DNA of 33,751 bases from Planctomycetaceae bacterium (GTDB taxonomy: Bacteria; Planctomycetota; Planctomycetia; Gemmatales; Gemmataceae), in the NCBI GenBank assembly GCA_013823135.1, contig PNLP01000070.1, positions 1 through 33,751 on the forward strand. The letters run 5' to 3'. The position numbers and the translations under genes were made by a program. Under the pieces are notes generated by a model. It was not told the DNA's origin, searched no databases, and saw nothing but the letters and a program-made list of their open reading frames with translations. Positions 7,695-15,403 of this stretch are shown one piece after another; the stretch's first letter is position 1, and each line of letters begins with the position of its first letter.

Positions 7695-7723
7695 ATTCTT
7701 GGCGGCGATATGGTTGATGTCAA
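7695..7723 (-). promoter_or_regulatory. Predicted sigma-70-type promoter of the leftward sialic-acid operon
   Basis: On the minus strand a consensus -35 box TTGACA (7718-7723) is followed after 17 bases by AAGAAT (7695-7700), a 4/6 match to TATAAT. Transcription would start near 7688, immediately before the tandem repeats, so a protein bound there would block initiation or early elongation. Confidence 0.5.
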
Positions 7724-7774
7724 GGGTCAACGTGAACTTTTCGATCATTGACGTTTCGCCGGCCGCGACGGCCC

Positions 7775-7804
7775 GTTCGTCAACCATCGGCATGGTGAAC
7801 GAAC
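7775..7804. promoter_or_regulatory. 30-bp inverted repeat upstream of the nanM-like gene
   Basis: GTTCGTCAACCAT (7775-7787) and ATGGTGAACGAAC (7792-7804) are inverted copies matching at 11 of 13 positions with a 4-base CGGC centre. The inner ACCAT/ATGGT arms resemble the ACC/GGT half-sites used by GntR-family proteins. It ends 15 bases before the nanM start, close to the GGAGG ribosome site at 7807-7811, so it could be an operator or a leader hairpin that affects translation. Confidence 0.5.
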
Positions 7805-7819
7805 GTCGGAGGCTGACAC

Positions 7820-8869
7820 ATGCAGGCGTTTCGACGGCGTTTGCTGGGTTGCTCGTTGCTCCTTTCCACGGTCCCATTCGCCACCGCGGGGGAGTGGGGG
7901 CGGCTACCGCCGTTGCCCGACAAGGAGGGGTTCGCCGGTCCGTTCGCGGGCGTCAGTAATGGCGTGCTGGTCGTGGCCGGCGGTGCCAACTTCCCCGACA
8001 AGAAACCGTGGGACGGTGGCAGGAAGGTGTGGTCCGACGCCGTGTTCGTCTTGAAATCACCGGACGGCACGTGGACGGTCGCAGGGAAGTTGCCGCGCCC
8101 GCTCGGGTACGGCGTCAGCGTCACTCACGGCAGCGGGGTCGTGTGCGTGGGCGGCAGCGACGCGGATCGGCATTACGCCGACGCCTTCCGGCTGGACTGG
8201 AAAGACGGCAGACTCGGGATCACCAAACTCCCGCCACTGCCAAAGCCCCTCGCCAACGGCTGTGGAGCGCTGGTCGGCGACACCCTCTACGTCGCCGGCG
8301 GGCAGGAAAAGCCGTACTCGGCACAGGCCCTGAAGGCGGTTTGGCGACTCGACTTGTCGGCCAAAGAAGCGAAGTGGGAGAAGATCGACGAATGCCCCGG
8401 CGACGGGCGGATGCTGGCGGTTGCGGCGAGTTTCGACGGTGAGTTCTGGATGGCTGGCGGCATCGATCTTGTTGCCGGCAAGGGCGACAAAGTGGAGCGG
8501 CGATACCTCACCGACGCCTACCGCTACTCGCCCGGTAAGGGGTGGAAGCAGGTCGCCGATCTGCCCCGTCCCGTCGCCGCCGCGCCGTCCCCTGCACCGA
8601 CCGATGCGACGGGATTCTACCTCCTCGGCGGCGACGACGGTTCCCAAGTCGGCGTGGCTCCCGACAAGCACCGAGGGTTCAGCAAGCAAGTCCTTCGCTA
8701 CGACACCAAGACGGCGAAGTGGGTCGAGGCCGGTGAAATTCCCGTCCCACGTGTGACGGTCCCGGTTGTGGCCTGGAACAAGGTGTGGGTGATGCCGAGC
8801 GGCGAAGTGCGGCCCGGCGTCCGCTCCCCGGAAGTGTGGGGCTTCAACCCCGACAAGAAGAAGGAGTAA
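7820..8869 (+). CDS. NanM-like N-acetylneuraminate mutarotase (Kelch beta-propeller)
   Basis: A 349-residue product with a signal peptide (MQAFRRRLLGCSLLLSTVPFATAGE), hence exported. Repeated Kelch blades are visible: LVVAGGANFPD, GVVCVGGSDAD, DTLYVAGGQ, FWMAGGID and FYLLGGDDG, each preceded by phrases such as W..LPPLP. The opening 'W..LPPLPDKEGFAGPFAGV..G.L.VAGGANFP' is typical of the cyclically permuted mutarotases of the NanM family, which speed interconversion of sialic-acid anomers outside the cytoplasm before uptake. The start is fixed by GGAGG eight bases before ATG. It is the first gene of the rightward arm, nine bases before the transporter gene. Confidence 0.82.
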   Translation: MQAFRRRLLGCSLLLSTVPFATAGEWGRLPPLPDKEGFAGPFAGVSNGVLVVAGGANFPDKKPWDGGRKVWSDAVFVLKSPDGTWTVAGKLPRPLGYGVSVTHGSGVVCVGGSDADRHYADAFRLDWKDGRLGITKLPPLPKPLANGCGALVGDTLYVAGGQEKPYSAQALKAVWRLDLSAKEAKWEKIDECPGDGRMLAVAASFDGEFWMAGGIDLVAGKGDKVERRYLTDAYRYSPGKGWKQVADLPRPVAAAPSPAPTDATGFYLLGGDDGSQVGVAPDKHRGFSKQVLRYDTKTAKWVEAGEIPVPRVTVPVVAWNKVWVMPSGEVRPGVRSPEVWGFNPDKKKE

Positions 8870-8877
8870 GCCCAGCC

Positions 8878-10128
8878 ATGCCCATCTCGACTCCGACGGT
8901 CCCCCGGACGGCGTGGCTGGTCGTCGTGCTGCTCATGCCGGTGGCGCTGCTGAACTACCTCGACCGGCAGATGCTCGCGTCGATGCAGACCTCCGTGATG
9001 AAGGACATCCCGAGCATCGAGACGCAGGCAAATTGGGGTTTCATGCTGGGGCAGTTCAAGTGGGTCTACGCGGTGTTCAGCCTCGTCGGAGGGTACATCG
9101 CGGATCGGTACAGCCGCCGGCTCGCCATATGCGGCAGCTTGTTCGTCTGGTCGGCGGTGACATTGTGGACTGGGCAGGTGACGACCTACACAGAGTTGCT
9201 GTGGGCGCGGTCGTTGATGGGCGTCAGCGAAGCGTTCTACATCCCGGCGGCGCTGGCCCTCATCACCGACTACCACACCGGCCGCACCCGCTCGCGGGCC
9301 GTCGGTCTGCACCAGATGGCGATCTACTTCGGCGTGATCGCCGGCGGGTTCGGCGGGTACGCTGCTGCCGACCCGAACCTCGGCTGGCGGATCGCTTTCA
9401 CTGCCTGCGGCGTCGTGGGGATGCTGTACGCCGTCCCGCTGGTGATCTTCCTACGAGATGCGGCGAAACCGACCGCGCAAGAGCCAGTGTTACAGGTGTC
9501 CCCGGTCGGGGCGGTGAGGGAGTTACTAACGAACGTCTCGTTCCTGCTGCTGGTGCTGTACTTCACCCTACCGGCGATGGCCGGGTGGGTGGTGCGGGAC
9601 TGGATGCCGGCCATCCTCCAGAAGCAGTTCAACATCGGTCAGGGCAAGGCGGGGGTCGCGGCCACGCTGTACTGGCAGGTCGCGGCCATCTTCGGTGTCG
9701 TCGCAGGGGGTTGGCTGGCGGATCGGTGGGTGCGAACGAACCACCGGGGCCGCATCTACGTCAGCGCCGTCGGCATGAGCCTCATCGTGGTGGCGATCTT
9801 CGGCGTGGGTAACGCTGGCACGCTGGCAGTCGCCATCGGCTTCCTGATCGTCTTCGGCCTCGGCTGGGGGTTCTTCGACTGCAACAACATGCCGATCCTG
9901 TCGCAGATCGTTCGCCCACAGTTGCGGGCGACCGGCTACGGCGTCATGAACTTTTTCAGCATCAGTGTGGGCGGACTGGCCGATTGGGGTTTCGGCGTGT
10001 TGCGGGACAAGCAGGTGCCGCTCGACGTGATCTTTGGCGGCTTCGCCGGCCTCGCCGTTCTGTCCGTGGTGCTGGTGCTGCTCATCCGGCCCCGGCCCGA
10101 ACTCGCTACCCAGGAGCAACCTCGATGA
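8878..10128 (+). CDS. MFS transporter, probable sialic-acid importer
   Basis: A 416-residue inner-membrane protein with about 12 hydrophobic segments in two halves. VVLLMPVALLNYLDRQML is the first helix, and GGYIADRYSRR is the conserved MFS loop between helices 2 and 3. VAAIFGVVAGGWLADRWVRTNHRGRIY is the corresponding loop in the second half. The chosen start is ATG 8878 (MPISTPTVPRTAWL), nine bases after the nanM-like stop; the frame is open further upstream, but that part overlaps the nanM-like gene. The stop overlaps the start of the lyase gene in an ATGA. Substrate assignment to sialic acid comes only from the neighbours. It is not obviously a TRAP or SSS transporter, the other classes used for sialic acid. 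Confidence 0.8.
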   Translation: MPISTPTVPRTAWLVVVLLMPVALLNYLDRQMLASMQTSVMKDIPSIETQANWGFMLGQFKWVYAVFSLVGGYIADRYSRRLAICGSLFVWSAVTLWTGQVTTYTELLWARSLMGVSEAFYIPAALALITDYHTGRTRSRAVGLHQMAIYFGVIAGGFGGYAAADPNLGWRIAFTACGVVGMLYAVPLVIFLRDAAKPTAQEPVLQVSPVGAVRELLTNVSFLLLVLYFTLPAMAGWVVRDWMPAILQKQFNIGQGKAGVAATLYWQVAAIFGVVAGGWLADRWVRTNHRGRIYVSAVGMSLIVVAIFGVGNAGTLAVAIGFLIVFGLGWGFFDCNNMPILSQIVRPQLRATGYGVMNFFSISVGGLADWGFGVLRDKQVPLDVIFGGFAGLAVLSVVLVLLIRPRPELATQEQPR

Positions 10129-11036
10129 CGATCAAGCTGCACGGCCTCGTCGCCGCCACCCACACCCCATTCCAGTCCGACGGCCAACTGAACATCACCG
10201 TTGTCGAGAGGCAGGCCGAACACCTGCACCGCAACGGCGTGAAGACCGCGTTCATCGGCGGCAGCACGGGCGAGAGCCATTCACTCACCGTCGAAGAGCG
10301 CCTCGCACTCGCCCTTCGATGGAGTGAAGTCGTCCGTGGCTCGGGGTTGCGACTGGTCGTTCACGTCGGCTCGAACTGCCTCGCCGACGCCCGCACGCTG
10401 GCGGCTCAGGCGCAGGAACTTCGGGCCGACGCCATCGCCGCCCTGTCGCCGAGTTACTTCAAGCCGAAGTCGCTCGACGCCTTGATCGCGTGTTGCGCGG
10501 ACATCGCCGCCGCCGCACCCGGAACCCCGTTCTACTTCTACGACATCCCCGGCCTGACCGGCGTTCATTTCCCCATGCCCGAGTTCCTCGTGGCGGCGGA
10601 TCGCATCCCGACCCTGGCGGGCATCAAGTTCACGAACCCGGACCTCATGGCCTTCCAGAACTGCCTTCATTTTCAGGGCGGGCGGTTCGACATCCCGTGG
10701 GGCGTTGACGAGTACATGTTGGCGGCGGTCGCGGTCGGGGCCGTCGGCGGGGTGGGAAGCAGCTACAACTTCGCCGCACCGTTCTACCACCGGCTGTTGG
10801 CAGCGGTCGAACGGGGCGATATGGCGGCGGCGCGTGCCGAACAGTTCCGTTCGGTGCAACTCATCGAGCTACTCGCTGCGTTCGGCTACATGGCGGCGGC
10901 GAAGGCGGTCATGGGCTTCTTGGGCGTTGAGGTCGGCCCGGCCCGGCTGCCGAACGGGAACCTGACGACGGAGCAGAAGACCCGCCTTCAAGAACGTCTC
11001 GACCAACTCGGGTTCTTTGCCTGGCTGCGGACATGA
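10125..11036 (+). CDS. nanA: N-acetylneuraminate lyase / DHDPS-family aldolase
   Basis: A 303-residue cytoplasmic TIM barrel of standard length. Motifs are the carboxylate-binding GSTGES (46-51), FYFYDIPGLTGV (136-147), with Tyr139 as the expected catalytic tyrosine, and LAGIKFTNPD (165-173), with Lys168 as the Schiff-base lysine. 'YDIPxxTGV' and 'GIKFTxxD' are the forms found in sialic-acid lyases rather than in dihydrodipicolinate synthase. The reaction would be Neu5Ac to ManNAc plus pyruvate. ManNAc would then pass to the AGE-type epimerase of the leftward arm. Translation is probably coupled to the transporter by the ATGA overlap. The end faces a convergent gene 75 bases away. Confidence 0.85.
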   Translation: MTIKLHGLVAATHTPFQSDGQLNITVVERQAEHLHRNGVKTAFIGGSTGESHSLTVEERLALALRWSEVVRGSGLRLVVHVGSNCLADARTLAAQAQELRADAIAALSPSYFKPKSLDALIACCADIAAAAPGTPFYFYDIPGLTGVHFPMPEFLVAADRIPTLAGIKFTNPDLMAFQNCLHFQGGRFDIPWGVDEYMLAAVAVGAVGGVGSSYNFAAPFYHRLLAAVERGDMAAARAEQFRSVQLIELLAAFGYMAAAKAVMGFLGVEVGPARLPNGNLTTEQKTRLQERLDQLGFFAWLRT

Positions 11037-11111
11037 GCGGGGAAGGCAAACGGACACTCATCAGCACCAGGGTTCAACTATCCCGCCGCGCCCGTTGCAC
11101 TAACGACGACC

Positions 11112-12110
11112 TCATTGCCCACTCTGAAGACGATCCTTGGCCTCGCGGGTACGCTGTTCATTTCCCACAATCGTGATTGGTCCACTCTTCGCCGCGCCAC
11201 CAGGATAGGCTGGGCGTGTTCCTTGGCGATACGCCTCGATTCGCCTGTGACCCAGCATGTGATGACCACTTCGACGTTCACGCTCCGCCCGGACTGCGGC
11301 CACGTCGATCGGAGCAATCACGATTTTCTCGCCCGGTCCGGGGTCGGCCTGCGCGAGGATTCGCCCATCGTAGTCCACGATCATACTTCCGCCCGGCCAC
11401 GAGAATGGCGGGTAGTGCGTCGCGCTCGCCCCTTGATTTGTCGCCACCACGAACGCCGTGTTCTCGAGCGCCCGGCAGCGATTCACCACGGTCCACCAGT
11501 CCATCGGCGGTGTTGCGCCCCATGGGTCCATGTAGGCAGACACGCGGATGAGCACATCGGCCCCCTGGACTGCCAGTTCGCGGATCGCCTCCGGGAAAAG
11601 CCAGTCGTAACAGATCGCGCAACCCAGGACGCCGATCTCGGTTTTCTCAACCGGGAACATCGGCTCGGCATAGCCCGGAATGTCATGCGGGCTGGCGTGG
11701 ACCTCCCATGGGAGCCACGTGTGAACCTTGCGGTAGCGGGAGAGTACGCCATCGGGCCCGATCAGACACGTGGTGTTGAACACGCACTCGGGATAGCGTG
11801 AGTCCCGTTCCAGGAAAGACCCTGTTTGTATGTAGATGCCGAGTTCGCGGGCCTTCTTGTGGTATCGATCAGTGTGGTCGTTCGGAATCGGAATCGCGAG
11901 CCGATCACGGAGTTCCTCGACCGTCTCGTAGACCGGCGCGGCATGAGCGAACTCGGGGAACACGACGAGTTTCACATCGCCGAACGGACGATAGCCGACG
12001 ACGGCCCGATCGATCATGGCAAGCATGTGATCGACGCGGTGCGGGATCACGGATCGGTCGGTGGGGTTCGGGAAGTCAGTCTGGCAGGCAGCCGCGAGGT
12101 AACGGAGCAT
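11112..12110 (-). CDS. Carbon-nitrogen hydrolase (nitrilase superfamily)
   Basis: A 332-residue protein with the catalytic triad in place: Glu53 in VVFPEFAH, Lys128 in SRYRKVH and Cys167 in GCAICYDWLFPE. These enzymes hydrolyse amides, carbamoyl groups or nitriles. The sequence after the Cys (LAVQGADVLIRVSAYMDPWG, then RALENTAFVVATNQG) is typical of the amidase branches rather than true nitrilases. Substrate is unknown. It is convergent with the lyase gene and divergent from the cytochrome operon, so it appears to be a single-gene unit. I see nothing tying it to sialic-acid use. Confidence 0.8.
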   Translation of the reverse strand: MLRYLAAACQTDFPNPTDRSVIPHRVDHMLAMIDRAVVGYRPFGDVKLVVFPEFAHAAPVYETVEELRDRLAIPIPNDHTDRYHKKARELGIYIQTGSFLERDSRYPECVFNTTCLIGPDGVLSRYRKVHTWLPWEVHASPHDIPGYAEPMFPVEKTEIGVLGCAICYDWLFPEAIRELAVQGADVLIRVSAYMDPWGATPPMDWWTVVNRCRALENTAFVVATNQGASATHYPPFSWPGGSMIVDYDGRILAQADPGPGEKIVIAPIDVAAVRAERERRSGHHMLGHRRIEAYRQGTRPAYPGGAAKSGPITIVGNEQRTREAKDRLQSGQ

Positions 12111-12148
12111 GATCGGTTATTCCGCACGAGAAACCCCATGCCTCGTGG

Positions 12149-12177
12149 TTCAATGACCGCGATCGCTGTGCTATCCT
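12149..12177 (+). promoter_or_regulatory. Weak candidate promoter of the cytochrome operon
   Basis: TTCAAT (12149-12154), 17 bases, TATCCT (12172-12177). The -10 matches TATAAT at 4 of 6 positions and the -35 is poor. It lies 42 bases before the ATG in the divergent intergenic region. Confidence 0.3.
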
Positions 12178-12219
12178 TATCTCGACTCGCCCTCCCCGGC
12201 CACGAACAGTGCGCTCTTG

Positions 12220-15200
12220 ATGGACAACTCTTCCCTGCCATCGCCTGTTGTTGTCGTCAGGCGTGCGACTTCACCGCCGGTCCCCTACGTGCCGGCAGTC
12301 GGGCCGAAACTCCGCATGGTCCTGCTCGGCGTGTTCGGCACCTTCGCGTTCCTCGGCGCGACGGGGGTGTACCTGTCGGCCATCACCCTCCTGAACTATG
12401 CTCGCTCGCCGAACAACTTCACGACGCCGTTTAGCCTGTGGATGTTCCTCGCTCACACTGTCGTGGGTGTTCTGGGGACGCTGCCGTTCCTGTTCTTCGG
12501 TGTCGCCCACTGGCTCAGCGCGCGATTGCGACCTAACAGGATCGCCGTGCGGCTCGGTGTGCTCCTGTTCCTGTCTGGATTGGCCGTGTGCGCGTCAGGG
12601 TTTGCCCTGATTCAGATCGAAGGTCTACCGCGGTTACGGCCCGATTCCGTCTCCCGTGCCGTGGCATACTGGTTGCACATCCTGCTGCCGATCACGGCCG
12701 TCTGGATGTATGTTGCTCACCGTCGTGCCGGTCCGAAGATCCAGTGGCGGCTGGCGCGGGTCTGGGGTCTTGGCGTGGGCGTATTCACGCTCGTCATGGT
12801 CGGGATGCACAGCCGCGACCCGCAGAAGTGGTACCGTGAGGGACCAAAGGAAGGGGCGAAGTATTTTGAGCCCTCCATGACCAGAACCGCCGACGGAAAG
12901 TTCATCGACGCCGACGTATTGATGATGGACGACTACTGCGCGAAGTGCCACGCGGACGCGGCCAACGATCACTTCCATTCCGCCCACAAGTTCAGTTCGT
13001 TCAACAACCCGGCCTACCTGTTCAGCGTCCGCGAGACCCGCAAAGTTGGCATGGAGAAAGTCGGCTCAGTGAAGTCGTCTCGCTGGTGCGCCGGGTGCCA
13101 TGACCCCGTGCCATTCCTGAGCGGAGCGTTCGATGACCCGAACTTCGACGATGTCAACCACAAGACCGCGCACGCCGGAATCACCTGCACGTCGTGTCAC
13201 GCGATGACCCACGTTAACGGCACCTTCGGCAATGGTGCGTACACACTGGAAGAGCCCGCGCATTATCCGTTTGCCCGGAGCACGAACACGGGGCTTCAGT
13301 GGCTCAACAACCAGCTCGTGAAAGCCAAGCCGGACTTCCACAAGCAGACGTTCCTGAAGCCGTTCCACAAGACCGCCGAGTTTTGCGCCACCTGCCACAA
13401 GGTGAGCCTGCCGGTGGAACTGAACCACTACAAGGAATTCCTCCGCGGCCAGAACCACTACGATTCGTTCCTGCTCAGCGGCGTGTCGGGGCATGGCGTG
13501 CGGAGCTTCTACTACCCGCCGAAAGCCAAGGAGAACTGCGCGGCCTGCCACATGCCACTGCAAGCGAGCAGCGACTTCGGAGCCAAGGACTTCGACGGGT
13601 CGGGGACCGCCAAGATTCACAACCACCGATTCCCCGGCTCGAACACCGGGTTGTTCACGCTGTTGAAAGATGACCCGCGATACCGGCAGCACGCCGAAGG
13701 TTTCCAGAAGACCATCGACATGCACGCCGATTACCTGCGGGGCGTGGCTCCCGACGGTAGTGACAAAAAACTCCGCATCGACATCTTCGGGCTGAAGCCT
13801 GACGCCGATCTGGGCACGGATGGTCTCATCGCTCCGCTTCGACCCGAGATGCCGAAGCTCGTGCCGGGGAAATCGTACATCGTCGAAGTGGTCGTGCGGA
13901 CGCTCGGGGTGGGGCACCACTTCTCACAGGGGACGGTGGACTCGAACGAGATCTGGGTGGACTTTCGTGCCGCATCGGGTGGTGTCGAGATCGCCCGCAA
14001 CGGTGCCACCGCCAATCCGGATGACACCGGCCCCGTTGATCCGTGGTCGCACTTCATAAACGTCCACATGCTCGACCGCGACGGCAACCGCATCAACCGG
14101 AGAAACCCGCAGGACATCTTCACCCCGCTGTACGACAAGCAGATTCCACCCGGCGGAGCGGCTGTACTTCACTACCGCCTTGACGTGCCCGCGACTGTTG
14201 CGGGGCCGGTGGAGATCACAACGCGACTCCGGTACCGCAAGTTCGACTACGAGTACATGCAACTCGTTCACGGCGGGAATGTGCCTCCGAAGCTGCCCAT
14301 CGTGGAGATCTGCGAGGACCGGATCATACTCCCTGTGGAAGGCAACGACGTGCCAGTCGCATCGCAGAGTTCGCCCGTGAAACCAGCCTGGCAGCGATGG
14401 AACGACTACGGCATTGGTTGCTTGCTCGAGGGCGGCGGGAAGCGTGGCCACTTCCGGCAGGCGGAGACCGCGTTCGCCAAACTGCTCACGCTCAGCGAGA
14501 AGGATGCCGTGTGGAACGGGCACTTGAACCTCGCGAGAGTCTACATCGAGGAGGGGCGTCTGGACGAAGCCGCCCGGCAACTCGATGCGGCGGGCAAGTG
14601 CGATCCACCGGCCCCGCCCTGGAGCCGGACGTGGTTCACGGCGCTCGTGAACAGTGAGACCGCGACCCGCAAGGAACACCTCGACGCGGTCATTGCCGAT
14701 CTGGAACGGCTTCTCGATCCGAATACGCAGCCTCGCGATCGAGGCTTCGACTTCACAAAGGATTACGTCATCTGGAATCGACTTGCCAATCAGTTGTTCA
14801 AACGCCGCCAGTTCGAGCCTGTGGGTTCCGACGCACGCCAGGGATTCGTACTGCGTACGGTGACCGCTGCCGAGCGAGTGCTCCAACTCGATGCTGAAGA
14901 CGTGACTGCCCACGATCTGCTCGCCCAGTGCTACGCCGAACTCACGGAGGTGAAGATGCCCGATTTGGTGATCGCCGAGGCAACTGCGGACGAGTTGCTT
15001 GCCGCCGCCTCGATCATTGCTGACAAGAATCAACAAGGCTCCCACGAACACCGGGCAATGTATCTGGCAGCGGCGATTCCGAAACTAAAAGGGCCGAAGC
15101 TTCCGGTCGAGCGAGAGTTGATCGGGAAGCTTCGGCCGGTTTTCCATTCGACTCCGAACCAGGAGTTGAAGTCTCTGGTGGCGGCATCCCTCGCCGTCCT

Positions 15201-15372
15201 GCACCGCGAATCGCACGCGATCTACAAGCCCGATGAGATTGCCCGCTCAAACTCGACGCGGATCTATCGCGAGAAACACCCACCTGCGAATTACGCTGCC
15301 CGTGAGCGAGTAATCTATCCCACGACCCCGGGACATCGCGATTCCATCGTGAAGACCGGCAATCTCCCATGA
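12220..15372 (+). CDS. Membrane-anchored five-haem cytochrome c with TPR region
   Basis: A 1050-residue product starting at ATG 12220; a TTG directly before it is possible. Five hydrophobic helices occupy about residues 33-58, 71-98, 107-131, 147-167 and 181-196. Helices 2 and 4 each hold two His residues (79/97 and 153/167), suggestive of b-haem ligation. The exported part has five CxxCH haem c sites: CAKCH 240-244, CAGCH 290-294, CTSCH 323-327, CATCH 389-393 and CAACH 440-444, with further His residues such as HFHSAH (251-256) as possible distal ligands. A beta-rich region (about 515-720) and a TPR-like helical region follow (AETAFAKLL..., NLARVYIEEGRLDEAARQLDAAG). It resembles NapC/c554-like multihaem proteins only in its motifs. 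It is likely to carry electrons from the membrane to an envelope partner; donor and acceptor are unknown. It leads a three-gene set. Confidence 0.82.
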   Translation: MDNSSLPSPVVVVRRATSPPVPYVPAVGPKLRMVLLGVFGTFAFLGATGVYLSAITLLNYARSPNNFTTPFSLWMFLAHTVVGVLGTLPFLFFGVAHWLSARLRPNRIAVRLGVLLFLSGLAVCASGFALIQIEGLPRLRPDSVSRAVAYWLHILLPITAVWMYVAHRRAGPKIQWRLARVWGLGVGVFTLVMVGMHSRDPQKWYREGPKEGAKYFEPSMTRTADGKFIDADVLMMDDYCAKCHADAANDHFHSAHKFSSFNNPAYLFSVRETRKVGMEKVGSVKSSRWCAGCHDPVPFLSGAFDDPNFDDVNHKTAHAGITCTSCHAMTHVNGTFGNGAYTLEEPAHYPFARSTNTGLQWLNNQLVKAKPDFHKQTFLKPFHKTAEFCATCHKVSLPVELNHYKEFLRGQNHYDSFLLSGVSGHGVRSFYYPPKAKENCAACHMPLQASSDFGAKDFDGSGTAKIHNHRFPGSNTGLFTLLKDDPRYRQHAEGFQKTIDMHADYLRGVAPDGSDKKLRIDIFGLKPDADLGTDGLIAPLRPEMPKLVPGKSYIVEVVVRTLGVGHHFSQGTVDSNEIWVDFRAASGGVEIARNGATANPDDTGPVDPWSHFINVHMLDRDGNRINRRNPQDIFTPLYDKQIPPGGAAVLHYRLDVPATVAGPVEITTRLRYRKFDYEYMQLVHGGNVPPKLPIVEICEDRIILPVEGNDVPVASQSSPVKPAWQRWNDYGIGCLLEGGGKRGHFRQAETAFAKLLTLSEKDAVWNGHLNLARVYIEEGRLDEAARQLDAAGKCDPPAPPWSRTWFTALVNSETATRKEHLDAVIADLERLLDPNTQPRDRGFDFTKDYVIWNRLANQLFKRRQFEPVGSDARQGFVLRTVTAAERVLQLDAEDVTAHDLLAQCYAELTEVKMPDLVIAEATADELLAAASIIADKNQQGSHEHRAMYLAAAIPKLKGPKLPVERELIGKLRPVFHSTPNQELKSLVAASLAVLHRESHAIYKPDEIARSNSTRIYREKHPPANYAARERVIYPTTPGHRDSIVKTGNLP

Positions 15373-15403
15373 GCCGCTTGCGGTCTCACGTGCGAAACAA
15401 ACC

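Noticed and set aside
13924..15051. 375-codon minus-strand open frame opposite the cytochrome gene
   Set aside because: Antisense shadow of a conserved coding region; no motif or ribosome site supports it.
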